Shown: positions 18,561 to 26,785, counted from the first letter of the stretch. The stretch: DNA of 42,904 nt from JACPPO01 sp965262505 (GCA_965262505.1 CBDHFM010000011.1:1-42904), one strand, 5' to 3'. Notes: a model not told the origin generated them from the sequence alone. Numbers and translations: made by a program.

Positions 18561-18812
18561 ATGTTGTCCGAACGCGTCGACGCGGCGCTTGCGTTGTTAC
18601 GAGCCGAGTATCTCGAGACCCCAACCCTCCTTCTGACAGCTGGGGAGGCGGCGGAGTTGCTGGACCTCCCCCGCACCCAGGCCGTGGCTGTTCTGCAAGC
18701 GTTGGAGGATTCTGGTTTTCTGGTGCTCACACCCGACGGCCTCTTTGGCCGGTCGCCGGACCGGCGGCGAGCAGCTCCCGGTGCATCGTCGACAGCAAAA
18801 AAAAGGGCCTGA
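18561..18812 (+). CDS. Small winged-helix-like DNA-binding protein (83 aa)
   Basis: ATG 18561 starts an 83-residue protein. LTAGEAAELLDLPRTQAVAVL (about 26-46) and LQALEDSGFLVLTPDGLFGR form a helix-turn-helix plus wing, as in small MarR/ArsR-like or recombination-directionality proteins. The tail is basic (KKRA). It lies alone, divergent from the RsbW-like gene, and just before the inverted res-A remnant. Its target is unknown. Confidence 0.6.
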   Translation: MLSERVDAALALLRAEYLETPTLLLTAGEAAELLDLPRTQAVAVLQALEDSGFLVLTPDGLFGRSPDRRRAAPGASSTAKKRA

Positions 18813-18840
18813 ACGCCTGAATCCAGCCTGTCAGAAAAAA

Positions 18841-18948
18841 CTCTAGACCTTGGACTGGATATGTCCATTAATCAAAATTTGAACTCTATTCTGACTCATC
18901 CGCGCCCCATCCCTGACGTGAGGCTAGGGCATACATCAACCAGACACC
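18841..18948 (-). other. Degenerate res-A site in inverse orientation, without resolvase
   Basis: The reverse complement preserves the res-A landmarks TATGCCCTAGCC, CACGTCAGGGATGG and GTCAGAATAGAGTTCA with scattered changes, but diverges afterwards and has no resolvase. At the TA step it joins a left half, ATACATCAACCAGACACC on the plus strand (18931-18948). The same half occurs in the palindrome at 26786. Bases 18949-19072 hold no gene. Confidence 0.7.
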
Positions 18949-19072
18949 GCCTCAGCATCGTGGCTCCCATCTGAAATCATCCCTGTTGGAATACTGCTGG
19001 CCGCGCCGACGAGCGGCGCGCGAGAGGCGTAATGCTTGACCGGTTGATTCAAGTGGTTGAGTCTTAGATCCA

Positions 19073-19663
19073 ATGGGCACTCCACCGGGCCGACTCCAAC
19101 TCATCAGCAGTCAGACGCTCGGGGCGCACGTCCCCCGACGCCTCGTCGCCCTGCTCGACACGATCGCGCGCGCGGACCATATCAGCCGCGAGCACGTGGT
19201 CAGGCGGGCGCTCGTCCGCGAGGTCGAGCAGCACATCCGCCGGAGCAGGCGCGACCGCCAAAGGCGGCCCACCACCTGCGCGACGTTCGACGCTGAGCTT
19301 GAGGCTCAATTGGCGGCGATCGTGGCCAATGTGAAGCCTGGCCGGCGCCAACTCGTCGGCGGTCAGACGCTCGGGGCGCACGCCCATGAGACCATCCTCA
19401 TCCCTCTCAAGTCGCCGAACGAGTCGGCCCATGACGAGATCGCTCGCCGCCGCCTCGTCGCCCTGCTCGACACGATCGCGTGCGCGGACCACATCAGCCG
19501 CGGGCACGTGGTCAAGCGGGCGCTCGTCCGCGAGGTCGAGCAGCACATCCGCCGAGCCCTGCGCACGCTCGCAAGCCCGACCACCCCAGCCGAACAGGAG
19601 GAGATCGATGGGTTTTGCAAGGTGCTGGGTTTAGGGGACGACTGGAACTACACGCCACGCTGA
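19073..19663 (+). CDS. Tandemly duplicated ribbon-helix-helix (CopG-like) protein
   Basis: The 196-aa frame contains the same RHH-like unit twice: RRLVALLDTIARADHISREH at about 23-42 and RRLVALLDTIACADHISRGH at about 125-144, each continued by VV(R/K)RALVREVEQHIRR. The units are about 95 percent identical over roughly 104 bp, so the duplication is recent. RHH proteins act as dimers on operators; a fused tandem could be a single-chain dimer. Alternatively each unit was once an antitoxin whose toxin is gone, and linkers such as GQTLGAHAHE are former upstream sequence. ATG 19073 is the first start. Confidence 0.6.
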   Translation: MGTPPGRLQLISSQTLGAHVPRRLVALLDTIARADHISREHVVRRALVREVEQHIRRSRRDRQRRPTTCATFDAELEAQLAAIVANVKPGRRQLVGGQTLGAHAHETILIPLKSPNESAHDEIARRRLVALLDTIACADHISRGHVVKRALVREVEQHIRRALRTLASPTTPAEQEEIDGFCKVLGLGDDWNYTPR

Positions 19664-19801
19664 AACCGCTGCCGGGGGTGGCTTGACTGCTCTCCTTTTG
19701 CACTCGGACTTGTTCGCAGTCTGCCGCCGGCAGCAACCCGTCACCGTATGCGTCTCGTGCCATACGTGTCGAGGTGATCTCCAAAGTGGCCGCGGCGGCT
19801 G

Positions 19802-20149
19802 CTACTGGAAGAATCGGCGCAGCTCCTTGAGCACGACATTCAGACGTGCCGGTTTGATGGCGCAGACCTTCTTGAGAACGAGCGTGGGATGCGTCGTGAA
19901 CAGCTTTGAGACCTTCACAAACGAGGTCCGCGGCAGCTTCCCGTCGACGTAGTCGTGCTCGTCGAGCGAGACTACGTGACTGTCCGAAGGCTGCGAGGTG
20001 ATGGCGACGAGCACCACGTCTTGCGCGTGCTCGTTGAATTTGTCTGGTGAAACGACGAGCGCAGGACGCTTCTTGGTGGAACTGAGGTCGGTGAAGGGAA
20101 AGGGGACCAGGACGATGTCGCCACGCCTATAGCGTGTCGTAGACGGCAT
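19802..20149 (-). CDS. PemK/MazF-family mRNA interferase toxin
   Basis: The 115-aa protein shows the SH3-like PemK fold: RRGDIVLVPFPFTDLSSTKK, RPALVVS, DVVLVAITSQ and LPRTSFVKVSKLFTTH. These enzymes cleave mRNA in single-stranded regions. ATG 20149 lies inside the end of the upstream antitoxin gene, overlapping by 23 bp, so the pair is translationally coupled. Bases 19664-19801 between this gene and the RHH gene hold nothing clear. Confidence 0.9.
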   Translation of the reverse strand: MPSTTRYRRGDIVLVPFPFTDLSSTKKRPALVVSPDKFNEHAQDVVLVAITSQPSDSHVVSLDEHDYVDGKLPRTSFVKVSKLFTTHPTLVLKKVCAIKPARLNVVLKELRRFFQ

Positions 20150-20327
20150 CCGCCGGGTTGTCCCAGAATTCGAAGCTCTTTTCCGCCGCCTTGAGCCAGC
20201 CGACTGTCTCGATGAAGTCGCGTAGTTCTTCTTTCGAAAAAGCCGTGTAGATCGCACCGGGCTCCGCGCCCGCCACCTCCTCAAGCGGCTTGAACACACC
20301 ATCGCGGTACGCGACCTGGATACTCAT
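20127..20327 (-). CDS. AF2212-like antitoxin (DUF104 family)
   Basis: The 66-aa product opens with MSIQVAYRDGVFKPLEEV and AEPGAIYTAF, the hallmark of AF2212-like/PF01954 antitoxins with an AbrB-like swapped-hairpin fold. A helical tail (ELRDFIETVGWL) would wrap the toxin. It precedes and overlaps the PemK-like toxin gene in one operon. Pairing of this antitoxin family with a PemK-type partner is inferred from the overlap. Confidence 0.85.
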   Translation of the reverse strand: MSIQVAYRDGVFKPLEEVAGAEPGAIYTAFSKEELRDFIETVGWLKAAEKSFEFWDNPADAVYDTL

Positions 20328-20452
20328 AACAGTCTGATTATACCGTCCAGACGAGCCCTCCGCCGTGGCGGACTCGGCCTCTGGCCGCGCGTCGGTCCCG
20401 ACGCGCCGCACGGACGTCCCGCGGGGCGCGGCCGTACGGCCACCGCCTAGAT

Positions 20453-21362
20453 CTAGATCACGATGCGCTCGATCTCGTCGACGGTGATCGTGTCCGCTGT
20501 CCGGTCGTAGAGCTTCGTCGTCTTCGGGGAGGCGTGCCCGGCGATCTGCTGCGCGTGCTCGAGCGTCCCCCCGTTTGACAGATACGCTGTGATCCCCGTT
20601 GCCCGAAACGTGTGGCAGCAGGTCGAGGGCGGGAGATCCGCCGCCGCCGCCCGCCGCTTGATCATCGCCAGGACGAGACGCCGCGTCGAGCCCGGCCCGC
20701 GCGAGGTAGTCGTCGAGCGCCTCGGCCGCCCGATGGTGGGCCGGGACGTCGTGCCGCTGGCCGCCCTTCTCGTGGAGCCGGAGCCACCCCTGGCGCTCCT
20801 GCCGGAAGTAGTCCTGCCGCCGCATCCCGATCACCGCGCTCACCCGCGCGAAGCTGTAGAGCATCACCGAGACGAGCGCCCGGTCGCGCAGGCCGGCGAG
20901 CGTGCCCGTGTCGATCGCCGCGAGGAGTCGGCGCGCCTCGGCCGGAGAGAGCACCGGCGTCGCGCCCGTCGTCACCACATGCTTCGGCCCCCGGACGGCC
21001 GCCGCCGGGTTCACCGGAAGGACCTGGCTGACGACGAGCCAGTCGCCGAGCATGCGGATGGCCGCCAGGTGCTGCTTGACGGTGGGCGCCGACCCGGGGT
21101 GGGTCCGGATGTAGGCCGCCACGTGCAGCGGCGAGACCGCCGTGAGCCCCAGGCCCCGCGCCTCGCACCACGCCAGGAACTGCCCCACGGCCCGCCCGTA
21201 CGCCGCCCGCGTCCTCGCGTTCGCGATCCGCGCCGCGAAGAACTCCAGGAAGCGCTCGACGGCCGCCGGCCCGGCGTCGACGATCACCGCGGGCAGCATG
21301 ACGGCCCCGCCGGGCCTGGTGATCTCGGGCCGGGCGACCGTTGGCATAAGGGCCTCGCTCAT
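20453..21362 (-). pseudogene. Tyrosine recombinase (phage-integrase family), frameshifted
   Basis: From ATG 21362 the N-terminal SAM-like domain (FLEFFAARIANARTRAAYGR) and the catalytic domain start normally, with arginine in SFARVSAVIGMR. Near 20675 the frame changes and some sequence appears lost. The other frame then supplies STCCHTFRATGITAYL (HxxR), EHAQQIAGHASPKTT (GH) and the tyrosine in KLYDR, ending at 20453. All catalytic residues are therefore present but in two frames. The start overlaps the stop of the upstream gene as ATGA. Such Xer-like enzymes commonly resolve plasmid multimers. Bases 20328-20452 hold nothing. Confidence 0.82.
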
Positions 21363-21859
21363 TCGGACACCTCTCCCCTGCCGACGAGCGTTTCGAAGCG
21401 GTCGTAGTCATTCGTCAGCGCCTGGGCCAGGGCGAAGAGCCGCGCGACGGCCTCCTGCGCCCCGGAGAAACGCACTTCGATCCGGTCCCGCGCGACTTGG
21501 ACGCCCTCGGGCAGGCTGGCGAGCCGGCCCTCGAACGCCTCGACAGGAACGGCCACGCGGATCCCGGTCAGCCGCGCCGTCCGGAGCTCGGTCAGGAGCC
21601 GCTCCCGGCGTGCTGCTTCTCCGCGGAAGGCGGCCCGCCCCCGGTGTTTCCGGAGCTGGCGGAGGAGCTGTGTTCTCGGGAGCGTTCGCTGGTTGCCGGT
21701 CATCTCGGCCCCGAAGGTCTGCATGAGCGTCGCCGCCCGGGCGCGCGAGACGCCGAAGAGCTGCTCGAGATCGCGGCGGGTCAGGAGGTCGCGGTCCAGC
21801 GCCTCGAGCTGGCGGATGGCGTCGGGGATGGCGAGCAGCCAGCGGGGCGTGGCGGGCAT
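21359..21859 (-). CDS. Helix-turn-helix protein coupled to the tyrosine recombinase
   Basis: The 166-aa protein has a putative DNA-binding helix pair (LTRRDLEQLFGVSRARAATL, about 26-45) and a basic middle (RTQLLRQLRKHRGR). The C-terminal part begins RIEVRFSGAQEAVARLFALA. I do not recognise a named family. Its stop overlaps the recombinase start (ATGA), indicating one operon and perhaps a role as accessory factor or regulator of recombination. The start at 21859 follows a 24-bp palindrome at 21989. Confidence 0.6.
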   Translation of the reverse strand: MPATPRWLLAIPDAIRQLEALDRDLLTRRDLEQLFGVSRARAATLMQTFGAEMTGNQRTLPRTQLLRQLRKHRGRAAFRGEAARRERLLTELRTARLTGIRVAVPVEAFEGRLASLPEGVQVARDRIEVRFSGAQEAVARLFALAQALTNDYDRFETLVGRGEVSE

Positions 21860-21988
21860 CGGATAGGGCCGTGTCGGCTACACCCCCTGCGGCGCGTGCG
21901 AGGTGGGACGATGTCTGGCGCGCATCCTGTACGCTAGGTTAGTAGATGATCGTCCAAGACACAAGACCCGGGCGGGTCGGGGTCGAGG

Positions 21989-22012
21989 GTCCCATAAAGG
22001 GAGTTATGGGAC
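21989..22012. promoter_or_regulatory. Perfect palindrome upstream of the HTH-recombinase operon
   Basis: GTCCCATAA (21989-21997) and TTATGGGAC (22004-22012) are perfect inverted repeats around six bases. The element lies 130 bp upstream of the HTH gene, which points left. It could be an operator for the HTH protein or a recombination arm site. Bases 21860-22223 otherwise show no gene. Confidence 0.45.
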
Positions 22013-22223
22013 AGTGAGATACGGCGACGGACCCCGCGCCGTCACCGGGGCCACGGCGCGCACACCGGACGGCGGGCCGGTGGTTCAAGCCAGCCCTCCG
22101 GGCTTGCTGAGCCGCAGCGGGCCATACGGGGCACCCGGAGGGCCGGAGCGCAGTATCCATGTGTCACGTTGACCGTCTCACAGCCCCTCACGTAGCCGCG
22201 CTCTACCCCCTCTGAAGCACCGG

Positions 22224-22612
22224 TCAGGCCGCGACTAACGGCGCGCTGTCCCGCCCGGGCCGTTCAGGAAGCCAGCAGCGGTCCTGGTCGAGCAGTGCGT
22301 TGGCCAGCACGAGGAGCTTGCGCATGACGCCGACCACAGCGACCTTCCGCGGCTTTCCCTCCGCGACGAGCTGACGATACTTCGCGCGTAGGTCCGGGTT
22401 GGAACGGGTCGCCGCCAATGCCGGCATGTAGAGAAGCCGCCGCGCCCGCGCCCGGCCGCCCTGGATGAAGCTGCGGCCCTGCCAAGCGCCGGAGTTCCGA
22501 GTAACGGGCGCAAGACCTGCCAGGCTGGCGACCGCCTTGGCGGCGAGGCGGCCGAGCTCCGGTATCTGGGTCAGCAGGCCCGCCGCGACGCCGTGGACAC
22601 GCCAGGCTCGTG
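22224..22612 (-). pseudogene. IS110-family transposase, C-terminal fragment
   Basis: The minus strand encodes LLTQIPELGRLAAKAVASLA, GLAPVTRNSGAWQGRSFIQG, GRARARRLLYMPALAA and RKVAVVGVMRKLLVLANALL to a stop at 22224. This is the Transposase_20 end of IS110/IS1111 transposases. The DEDD catalytic N-terminal half is missing, and upstream sequence turns into the origin region. No element ends were identified. Confidence 0.82.
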
Positions 22613-22770
22613 AAGGCTATCCGGGCCGTTTGGGGGGTGGGTGTTGCCGGAGCGGTAACACCCGTTCGGGAAAAATACTGAGGAAATTCGACTAGATGGT
22701 GTCAGTTTCCTCCCTGATTCCTTCATTCTCCGGTCGGATCGACCGTCTTTTAGTTCTTCTAACCCAAAAA

Positions 22771-22945
22771 TGAACAGGCCAACGGCCTGTATTTACTTGT
22801 TGGGTCGTACTACATGATCTTACGTACTTGTAAGTGCTACATGTTTCAGCGATAGTTTGGCTTAAAAAACTACATGTTTCAGCGATAGTTTGGCTTAAAA
22901 AAACTACATGTTTCAGCGAAGGAAAACCCCTGGATTAACAGCCTT
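22771..22945. other. Putative replication origin oriV2 with three iterons and hairpin
   Basis: Three direct repeats of CTACATGTTTCAGCG lie at 22837, 22870 and 22904 (spacing 33 and 34 bp), separated by GATAGTTTGGCTTAAAAA. A perfect hairpin with arms ACAGGCC (22774-22780) and GGCCTGT (22784-22790) lies beside them. The hairpin and the adjoining GTAGTAC...AACAAGTA recur at oriV1. A DnaA-box-like TGTGGAAAA follows near 22935. Rep2 lies about 320 bp away, reading towards the origin. Bases 22613-22770 and 22946-23239 show no gene. Confidence 0.75.
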
Positions 22946-23239
22946 TTTGTGGAAAACACGGCGGCGCGCTCAGAGGCCACAGGAGCGGCAACCGCGCCGG
23001 CCGTCCGGGCCGCCGGCCGCTTCACCGCCAATCGCCCCGTAGGGGCGCACTCACGGCGCGGCGCGCCGTGGTTTCAGAGCTGGACCTAGCTTTCACTCAC
23101 AGGCCGAGGCAACCGCGCGTGCGGTCCTTCGCTCCGCTACGGCCCGCCGGGTGACACGAACCGCACCGTTGCAGCTCAGACAGCAAATATGGCCGGCCGG
23201 AGCACCCGGCTAACCCGTGAGGACGGGACGGCCGACGAT

Positions 23240-24235
23240 CTACGACTCGCCGATCAACCGGAGTTGTGTGGGCGTGATGCGTGGGGTCGAGGGCGAGACG
23301 ACGAGCCCACCCGTCACCGTGTGGTAGTTCAAGCCGGGCCACGCGGTTTTGATTTTTTTCAGCTCGCGCAAGACCTCCCCGCGGAAGCGGCTGACCGAGC
23401 CGGGCTTTGTAGCCTTCGCTGGGTCCGCCCCGAACTGGTAAAGGAGCTGTTGCCAGGAGAGCGTGAGCGGTGCCGACAATGAAAACGTCCGATAGACGAG
23501 CCAGAAATACAAATCCAACCCGAGCGGCGACCGCTTGAGCGCCTTGAGGATGTGTAGGTCGAGCGGGATCGGGTGCCGGATGATCTCGTTGAAGAACTGC
23601 TCACCGAGCTGGATCGTGGATTCCCACAGGCCCGGCGTGTCCGGCCGCGACGACGAGTGCCACCAATACTCGGCGCGGTCAGCGATGAACGAATGTATCT
23701 GGACCTCATGATCGCTGTCCGCGTAGACGAGCTGGACCGAACAACGAAAGAGCCGGCGCATCTGATTTTTGAGTCGCGTCCGATCCCCTCGCTCGCCGCC
23801 GCTGTGACTCTTCATGCCAAGCTTATGCATGAACTCATACAGCGACCGCCCGAGGACCAGTTGGCGGCGCTGCGTCCGTACCGCCTCTGAGCACACCCAT
23901 GCCAGCAGCAGCCGCGGCAGGATACCGTAGGGCAGTTGCGCCGGCTGTCCGCCGGCACTCATGATCAGGGTGTATGGCCCGTTGCGCCGGACGTACTCTT
24001 TCCGGTCCCCTGGATTGGTGCGCGGCAGACTGCACAGCGCGAGCAGCCGCGCCATGAAGCCGAGATCGGGCTCCGCTTCGCTCGCCTCGATGAGCTGATT
24101 GACCTGGCGCATCGTGGTGAAGTGGTGCCGAGTTTGTGCCGACATTACCCGCCCGCTCGGGACGACGCCAGGCAGCGTGCCGGCCACGTCGCCGATGGGC
24201 ACAAACCCGCGAACTGGTCGAGAGGGGCCGCTCAT
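23240..24235 (-). CDS. repA: RepA-like plasmid replication initiator 2
   Basis: This 331-aa initiator is the complete counterpart of the one spanning the window ends. They share GFVPIGD, RHHFTT, LPRTNPGDRKEYVRRNGPYT, YEFMHKLGM and LDLYFWLVYRTFSL among many other blocks. The family is RepA_C-like. Differences are dispersed, so the two diverged in separate plasmids before coming together here. ATG 24235 has no strong ribosome site. It follows the RHH-ParA2 pair on the same strand and precedes oriV2. Two such related initiators in one replicon would normally cause copy-control conflict unless their iterons are not shared. Confidence 0.92.
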   Translation of the reverse strand: MSGPSRPVRGFVPIGDVAGTLPGVVPSGRVMSAQTRHHFTTMRQVNQLIEASEAEPDLGFMARLLALCSLPRTNPGDRKEYVRRNGPYTLIMSAGGQPAQLPYGILPRLLLAWVCSEAVRTQRRQLVLGRSLYEFMHKLGMKSHSGGERGDRTRLKNQMRRLFRCSVQLVYADSDHEVQIHSFIADRAEYWWHSSSRPDTPGLWESTIQLGEQFFNEIIRHPIPLDLHILKALKRSPLGLDLYFWLVYRTFSLSAPLTLSWQQLLYQFGADPAKATKPGSVSRFRGEVLRELKKIKTAWPGLNYHTVTGGLVVSPSTPRITPTQLRLIGES

Positions 24236-24487
24236 TGTTCAAAAATCAAGATCGACACGCCAATTTTCTCAGCTCACCATACCAGGGAAAAATCGCTGCA
24301 TAATACGGGAAACCCTCGTGGATGGTGAACCCGTGCTCGATGTTCGATCTCCAGGACGTGGCACGGGTGTTCTATCCTCCGCCGCCGGCCGAGGCGACCG
24401 CGCGGGCCGCGTCAGCCGATAGGTACGAGCCGCTGAGCGTGGGCGCGGCGCTCCACCGGAGGGTGCGTGGCCCGCCCATCGACCAGC
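24236..24487. other. Gap between parA2 and rep2
   Basis: This stretch should contain the rep2 promoter. A plus-strand frame from ATG 24340 (MFDLQDVARVFYPPPP) runs into the 3' end of parA2 and could be a scrap of a gene, but it has no known family. I do not call it. Confidence 0.35.
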
Positions 24488-25162
24488 TCATCGAGTCGGG
24501 GAAAGGCGCTGGATACCCCCTACGGCGATTTCCAGGGTCTTATCTGCTCGCAGGTGCTGGTGATTGAACGCGTCTCTCACCTGCCGGTAGAGACTTCGAG
24601 ATAGGTTGTTAACACGAGAGGGCGGTGTCTGGAACGTCGGCTCGTCATTCTCGCGCAAAGTGCGGATGGCCTTGACCGAACCGACCCACCCCATAGTCTT
24701 CTCAAGAGGAATCTGGCTCAGATATCGCCCAACGTACTGACGCTCCATTGTGCTGGACGGGAAATTATTGATGAGGTATCGGACGTTTTGCGCACCTTGG
24801 GATTCAAGCACGTCCATCTGAACGAGCGCCTCTTTCACGTCTTCCGGGTCCGGCATGACCGGAATCAAAACAAGATCGACATATCGCGCAATCCATGCAT
24901 CAAACTCCGGGCGGTTTCCGGCGCTATCAATAATGCACAGGCCGTCCGTGTTGATAGCCGCGTTGACAAGCGTCTGGAGGGTTTCCGGTTCCCGTGCGTC
25001 GTAATACATGTACGGCCTGCCGTTCACCTTCAACGGCTCGCGATTGTCGGTGTGCATAAGATGGGCGGGAACGTTATCCCAGGACGCACCAAGAGCGAGC
25101 GCGTGAGAAAGCGCGGTTTTCCCGCTGCCACCTTTCCGCTGTGTCAGAGCCACGCCTCTCAT
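24488..25162 (-). CDS. parA: ParA-family partition ATPase 2
   Basis: The 224-aa protein begins MRGVALTQRKGGSGKTALSH with the deviant Walker A motif KGGSGKT; LCIIDSAG serves as Walker A' and VDLVLIPV follows. This is a small, HTH-less type Ib ParA. Such ATPases move plasmid copies over the nucleoid with a centromere-binding partner. Its start overlaps the stop of the RHH gene (ATGA at 25159-25162), so they form one operon. It differs substantially from parA1 although the rep genes are close relatives, so partition modules have been swapped. Confidence 0.9.
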   Translation of the reverse strand: MRGVALTQRKGGSGKTALSHALALGASWDNVPAHLMHTDNREPLKVNGRPYMYYDAREPETLQTLVNAAINTDGLCIIDSAGNRPEFDAWIARYVDLVLIPVMPDPEDVKEALVQMDVLESQGAQNVRYLINNFPSSTMERQYVGRYLSQIPLEKTMGWVGSVKAIRTLRENDEPTFQTPPSRVNNLSRSLYRQVRDAFNHQHLRADKTLEIAVGGIQRLSPTR

Positions 25163-25404
25163 GACCCTGCTCTATCGTGATCCCGTCGAATAATGGCGCG
25201 TAGAGCTTCCGACGCATTCACGACCTTGCCCTGTTGCTGGGACATAGACACCGCAACGGCGTTGATCTGGTCTAAATCGCCTTGTCCCAAGCTGAAGGTT
25301 TTTCGTACAACGGCGGTGGCGCGGCCCTGAATCTCAGCGACTTTCTTCTGAAACGGATCGCTAGAGTTGGTCTTCCGAAGGTCGACGAGGTTGGGTGATT
25401 TCAT
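25159..25404 (-). CDS. Ribbon-helix-helix centromere-binding partner of ParA2
   Basis: The 81-aa product from ATG 25404 has a flexible N-terminus (MKSPNLVDLRKTN) and a C-terminal RHH-like region (LGQGDLDQINAVAVSMSQQQ, NASEALRAIIRRDHDR). It is of the size and layout of ParG/ParR-like adaptors. An alternative ATG at 25428 lies inside the palindromic operator, so 25404 is preferred. It probably binds that operator to autoregulate and to form the partition complex. Confidence 0.75.
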   Translation of the reverse strand: MKSPNLVDLRKTNSSDPFQKKVAEIQGRATAVVRKTFSLGQGDLDQINAVAVSMSQQQGKVVNASEALRAIIRRDHDRAGS

Positions 25405-25541
25405 ACTATATGACGGTATGATACTCATACCGTATGATTATTATGGCGGTTGTTTTCGGTTCAAGTCAAGTGGTCGATCTAATCAGGAGACCTCACAAGA
25501 TCAGCTCGTACGGGTGGGCGAACATCCACAAGGCGATGTCG
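25359..25541. repeat. 183-bp direct repeat, copy 1, with par2 operator
   Basis: The segment matches 26492-26673 at about 90 percent. It contains the first codons of the RHH gene and a perfect palindrome, CGGTATGA (25414-25421) and TCATACCG (25425-25432), flanked by further GTATGA motifs. This is the likely par2 promoter-operator and centromere. The far end encodes on the minus strand a protein tail, ALWMFAHPYELIL. Confidence 0.82.
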
Positions 25542-25656
25542 GGCGTTCACAGTCCTCGTTCACTTGGCCGCGATTGAGCGCGGGTTAGCTGGGCGGCTTA
25601 CGGCTGTTCCAGAGACTTTCGTCGTTGTCCTCCCACAGTTGGCCTACAATATAGCC

Positions 25657-25905
25657 ATGAAGATTGCCAACATTGCCGAGTTCAAAAACCACTTGAGCGC
25701 GTACCTCGACGCCGTGGCGAATGGCGAAGAGGTCGAGGTGCGGAAGCGGAACACGCCGTTCGTGCGCGTCGTGCCGATCCGCACGTGGGCGCGGAATCGA
25801 ACGGTGCTCGGATGCGGCCCGGGCACGGTTGTCGTTAAGTCGGATCTGATCGACCCGATGATTCCTCCAGAGGACTGGGACATGCTGGGAGATGCCCCCG
25901 CGTGA
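25657..25905 (+). CDS. vapB: VapB/Phd-like antitoxin
   Basis: ATG 25657 starts an 82-aa protein with the Phd/YefM-type N-terminus MKIANIAEFKNHLSAYLDAV, ANGEEVEVRKRNTPFVRVVP, which binds operator DNA. An extended tail (IPPEDWDMLGDAPA) should occupy the toxin active site. A TACAAT hexamer at 25645-25650 is a possible -10 element, which would give a very short leader. Its stop overlaps the toxin start (GTGA). It reads between two copies of the par2 operator. Confidence 0.9.
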   Translation: MKIANIAEFKNHLSAYLDAVANGEEVEVRKRNTPFVRVVPIRTWARNRTVLGCGPGTVVVKSDLIDPMIPPEDWDMLGDAPA

Positions 25906-26312
25906 CGGTGGTGCTCGACACCTGTGCGGTCATCTGGGCCATCAGCGACCCCGCACAACTCCCGGATCAAGCCACGCGGCTCCTGGAGGCAGAGGAGACG
26001 GAGGTGTGCGTGTCCGCGATTAGTTGCGCGGAAATCGCGTGCGCGGCAGAACGCGGGCGCATCGAGATTGATCGGCACTGGCGTCTCTGGTTCCGCCACT
26101 ATGTGGAGTTGAACGGCTGGACGGTCCTTCCGATCGAGCTCGAGTCCATCGAGGAGGCGTACGCGTTGCCCGCGCCGTTCCACCGTGATCCGGCGGACCG
26201 GATTATTGTCGCAGAAGCCCGGAGGCTGTCTGCTGCCGTTGTCACGGCCGACGCACGGATCCTGAACTATCCTCACGTGAAGACCGTGTGGGGGACGCCA
26301 CGGCCAGGCTAA
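25902..26312 (+). CDS. vapC: VapC-type PIN-domain ribonuclease toxin
   Basis: The 136-aa protein carries the PIN acidic residues: the first aspartate in VVLDTCAVIWAI, glutamate in SAISCAEIACAAERGRI, and the pair in FHRDPADRIIVAEAR and VVTADARI. VapC enzymes cut tRNA or rRNA. GTG 25902 overlaps the antitoxin stop by four bases. The pair is complete and apparently intact, and likely stabilises the plasmid. Bases 26313-26491 downstream have no gene. Confidence 0.93.
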   Translation: MTVVLDTCAVIWAISDPAQLPDQATRLLEAEETEVCVSAISCAEIACAAERGRIEIDRHWRLWFRHYVELNGWTVLPIELESIEEAYALPAPFHRDPADRIIVAEARRLSAAVVTADARILNYPHVKTVWGTPRPG

Positions 26313-26491
26313 ACGCTCCGCTCGGTACGCTCGGAGATCCGTTCTTGGCAACCCCCTCAGGATGAGCGGCATCCACACGACACCGACGACGCCAGTCGAT
26401 ATCTACTTGATTCATCTCGCGCTGGTGCTGGCCTCAGGTAGCGCGACGCGCACGCGGTCTGGTCCCAGCCGTCGGGTCGGCGCTGTTTTCC

Positions 26492-26673
26492 CGCTAGCGT
26501 TGGTCTTCCGAAGGTCGACGGGGTTGGATTATTTCATACTGTATGACGGTATGATACTCATACCGTATGATTGTTATGATGGTTGTTTTCGGTTCAAGTT
26601 AAGTGGTCGATCTAATCAGGAGATTTCACAAGACCAGCTCGTGCGGTGGGCGAACATCCACAAGGCGGTGTCG
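26492..26673. repeat. 183-bp direct repeat, copy 2, with second par2 operator
   Basis: This copy repeats the par2 operator palindrome perfectly (26547-26565) and the first codons of the RHH gene, but the gene itself is missing. It brackets the VapBC pair with the copy at 25359. If the palindrome is the centromere, it supplies a second loading site for the partition complex. Confidence 0.8.
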
Positions 26674-26746
26674 AGGCGGTCGCTCTGATCGTGGAACTGG
26701 CGCGCGTAGGCGACCCACTCATCGATCAGGACGAGGCAGGAAACGG
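26674..26746 (-). pseudogene. Scrap of a DUF499-like ATPase gene
   Basis: The minus strand reads CLVLIDEWVAYARQFHDQSD, which resembles the Walker B region of large DUF499-type AAA ATPases found in defence islands. It fuses directly to the edge of the par2 repeat, so only about 24 codons remain. Bases 26747-26993 otherwise hold a res-A half-site palindrome and no gene. Confidence 0.4.
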
Positions 26747-26785
26747 AATAAATCATACGTGAAAGAGTTCTTGTGGCCAGAGGTA

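Noticed and set aside
22837..22918. Regular 33-34 bp spaced repeats resembling a short CRISPR
   Set aside because: The intervals between repeats are themselves conserved, there is no cas gene, and the position beside rep2 fits iterons.
24340..24567. Plus-strand frame overlapping the end of parA2
   Set aside because: No family, overlaps a well supported gene, and the composition is that of a shadow or scrap.
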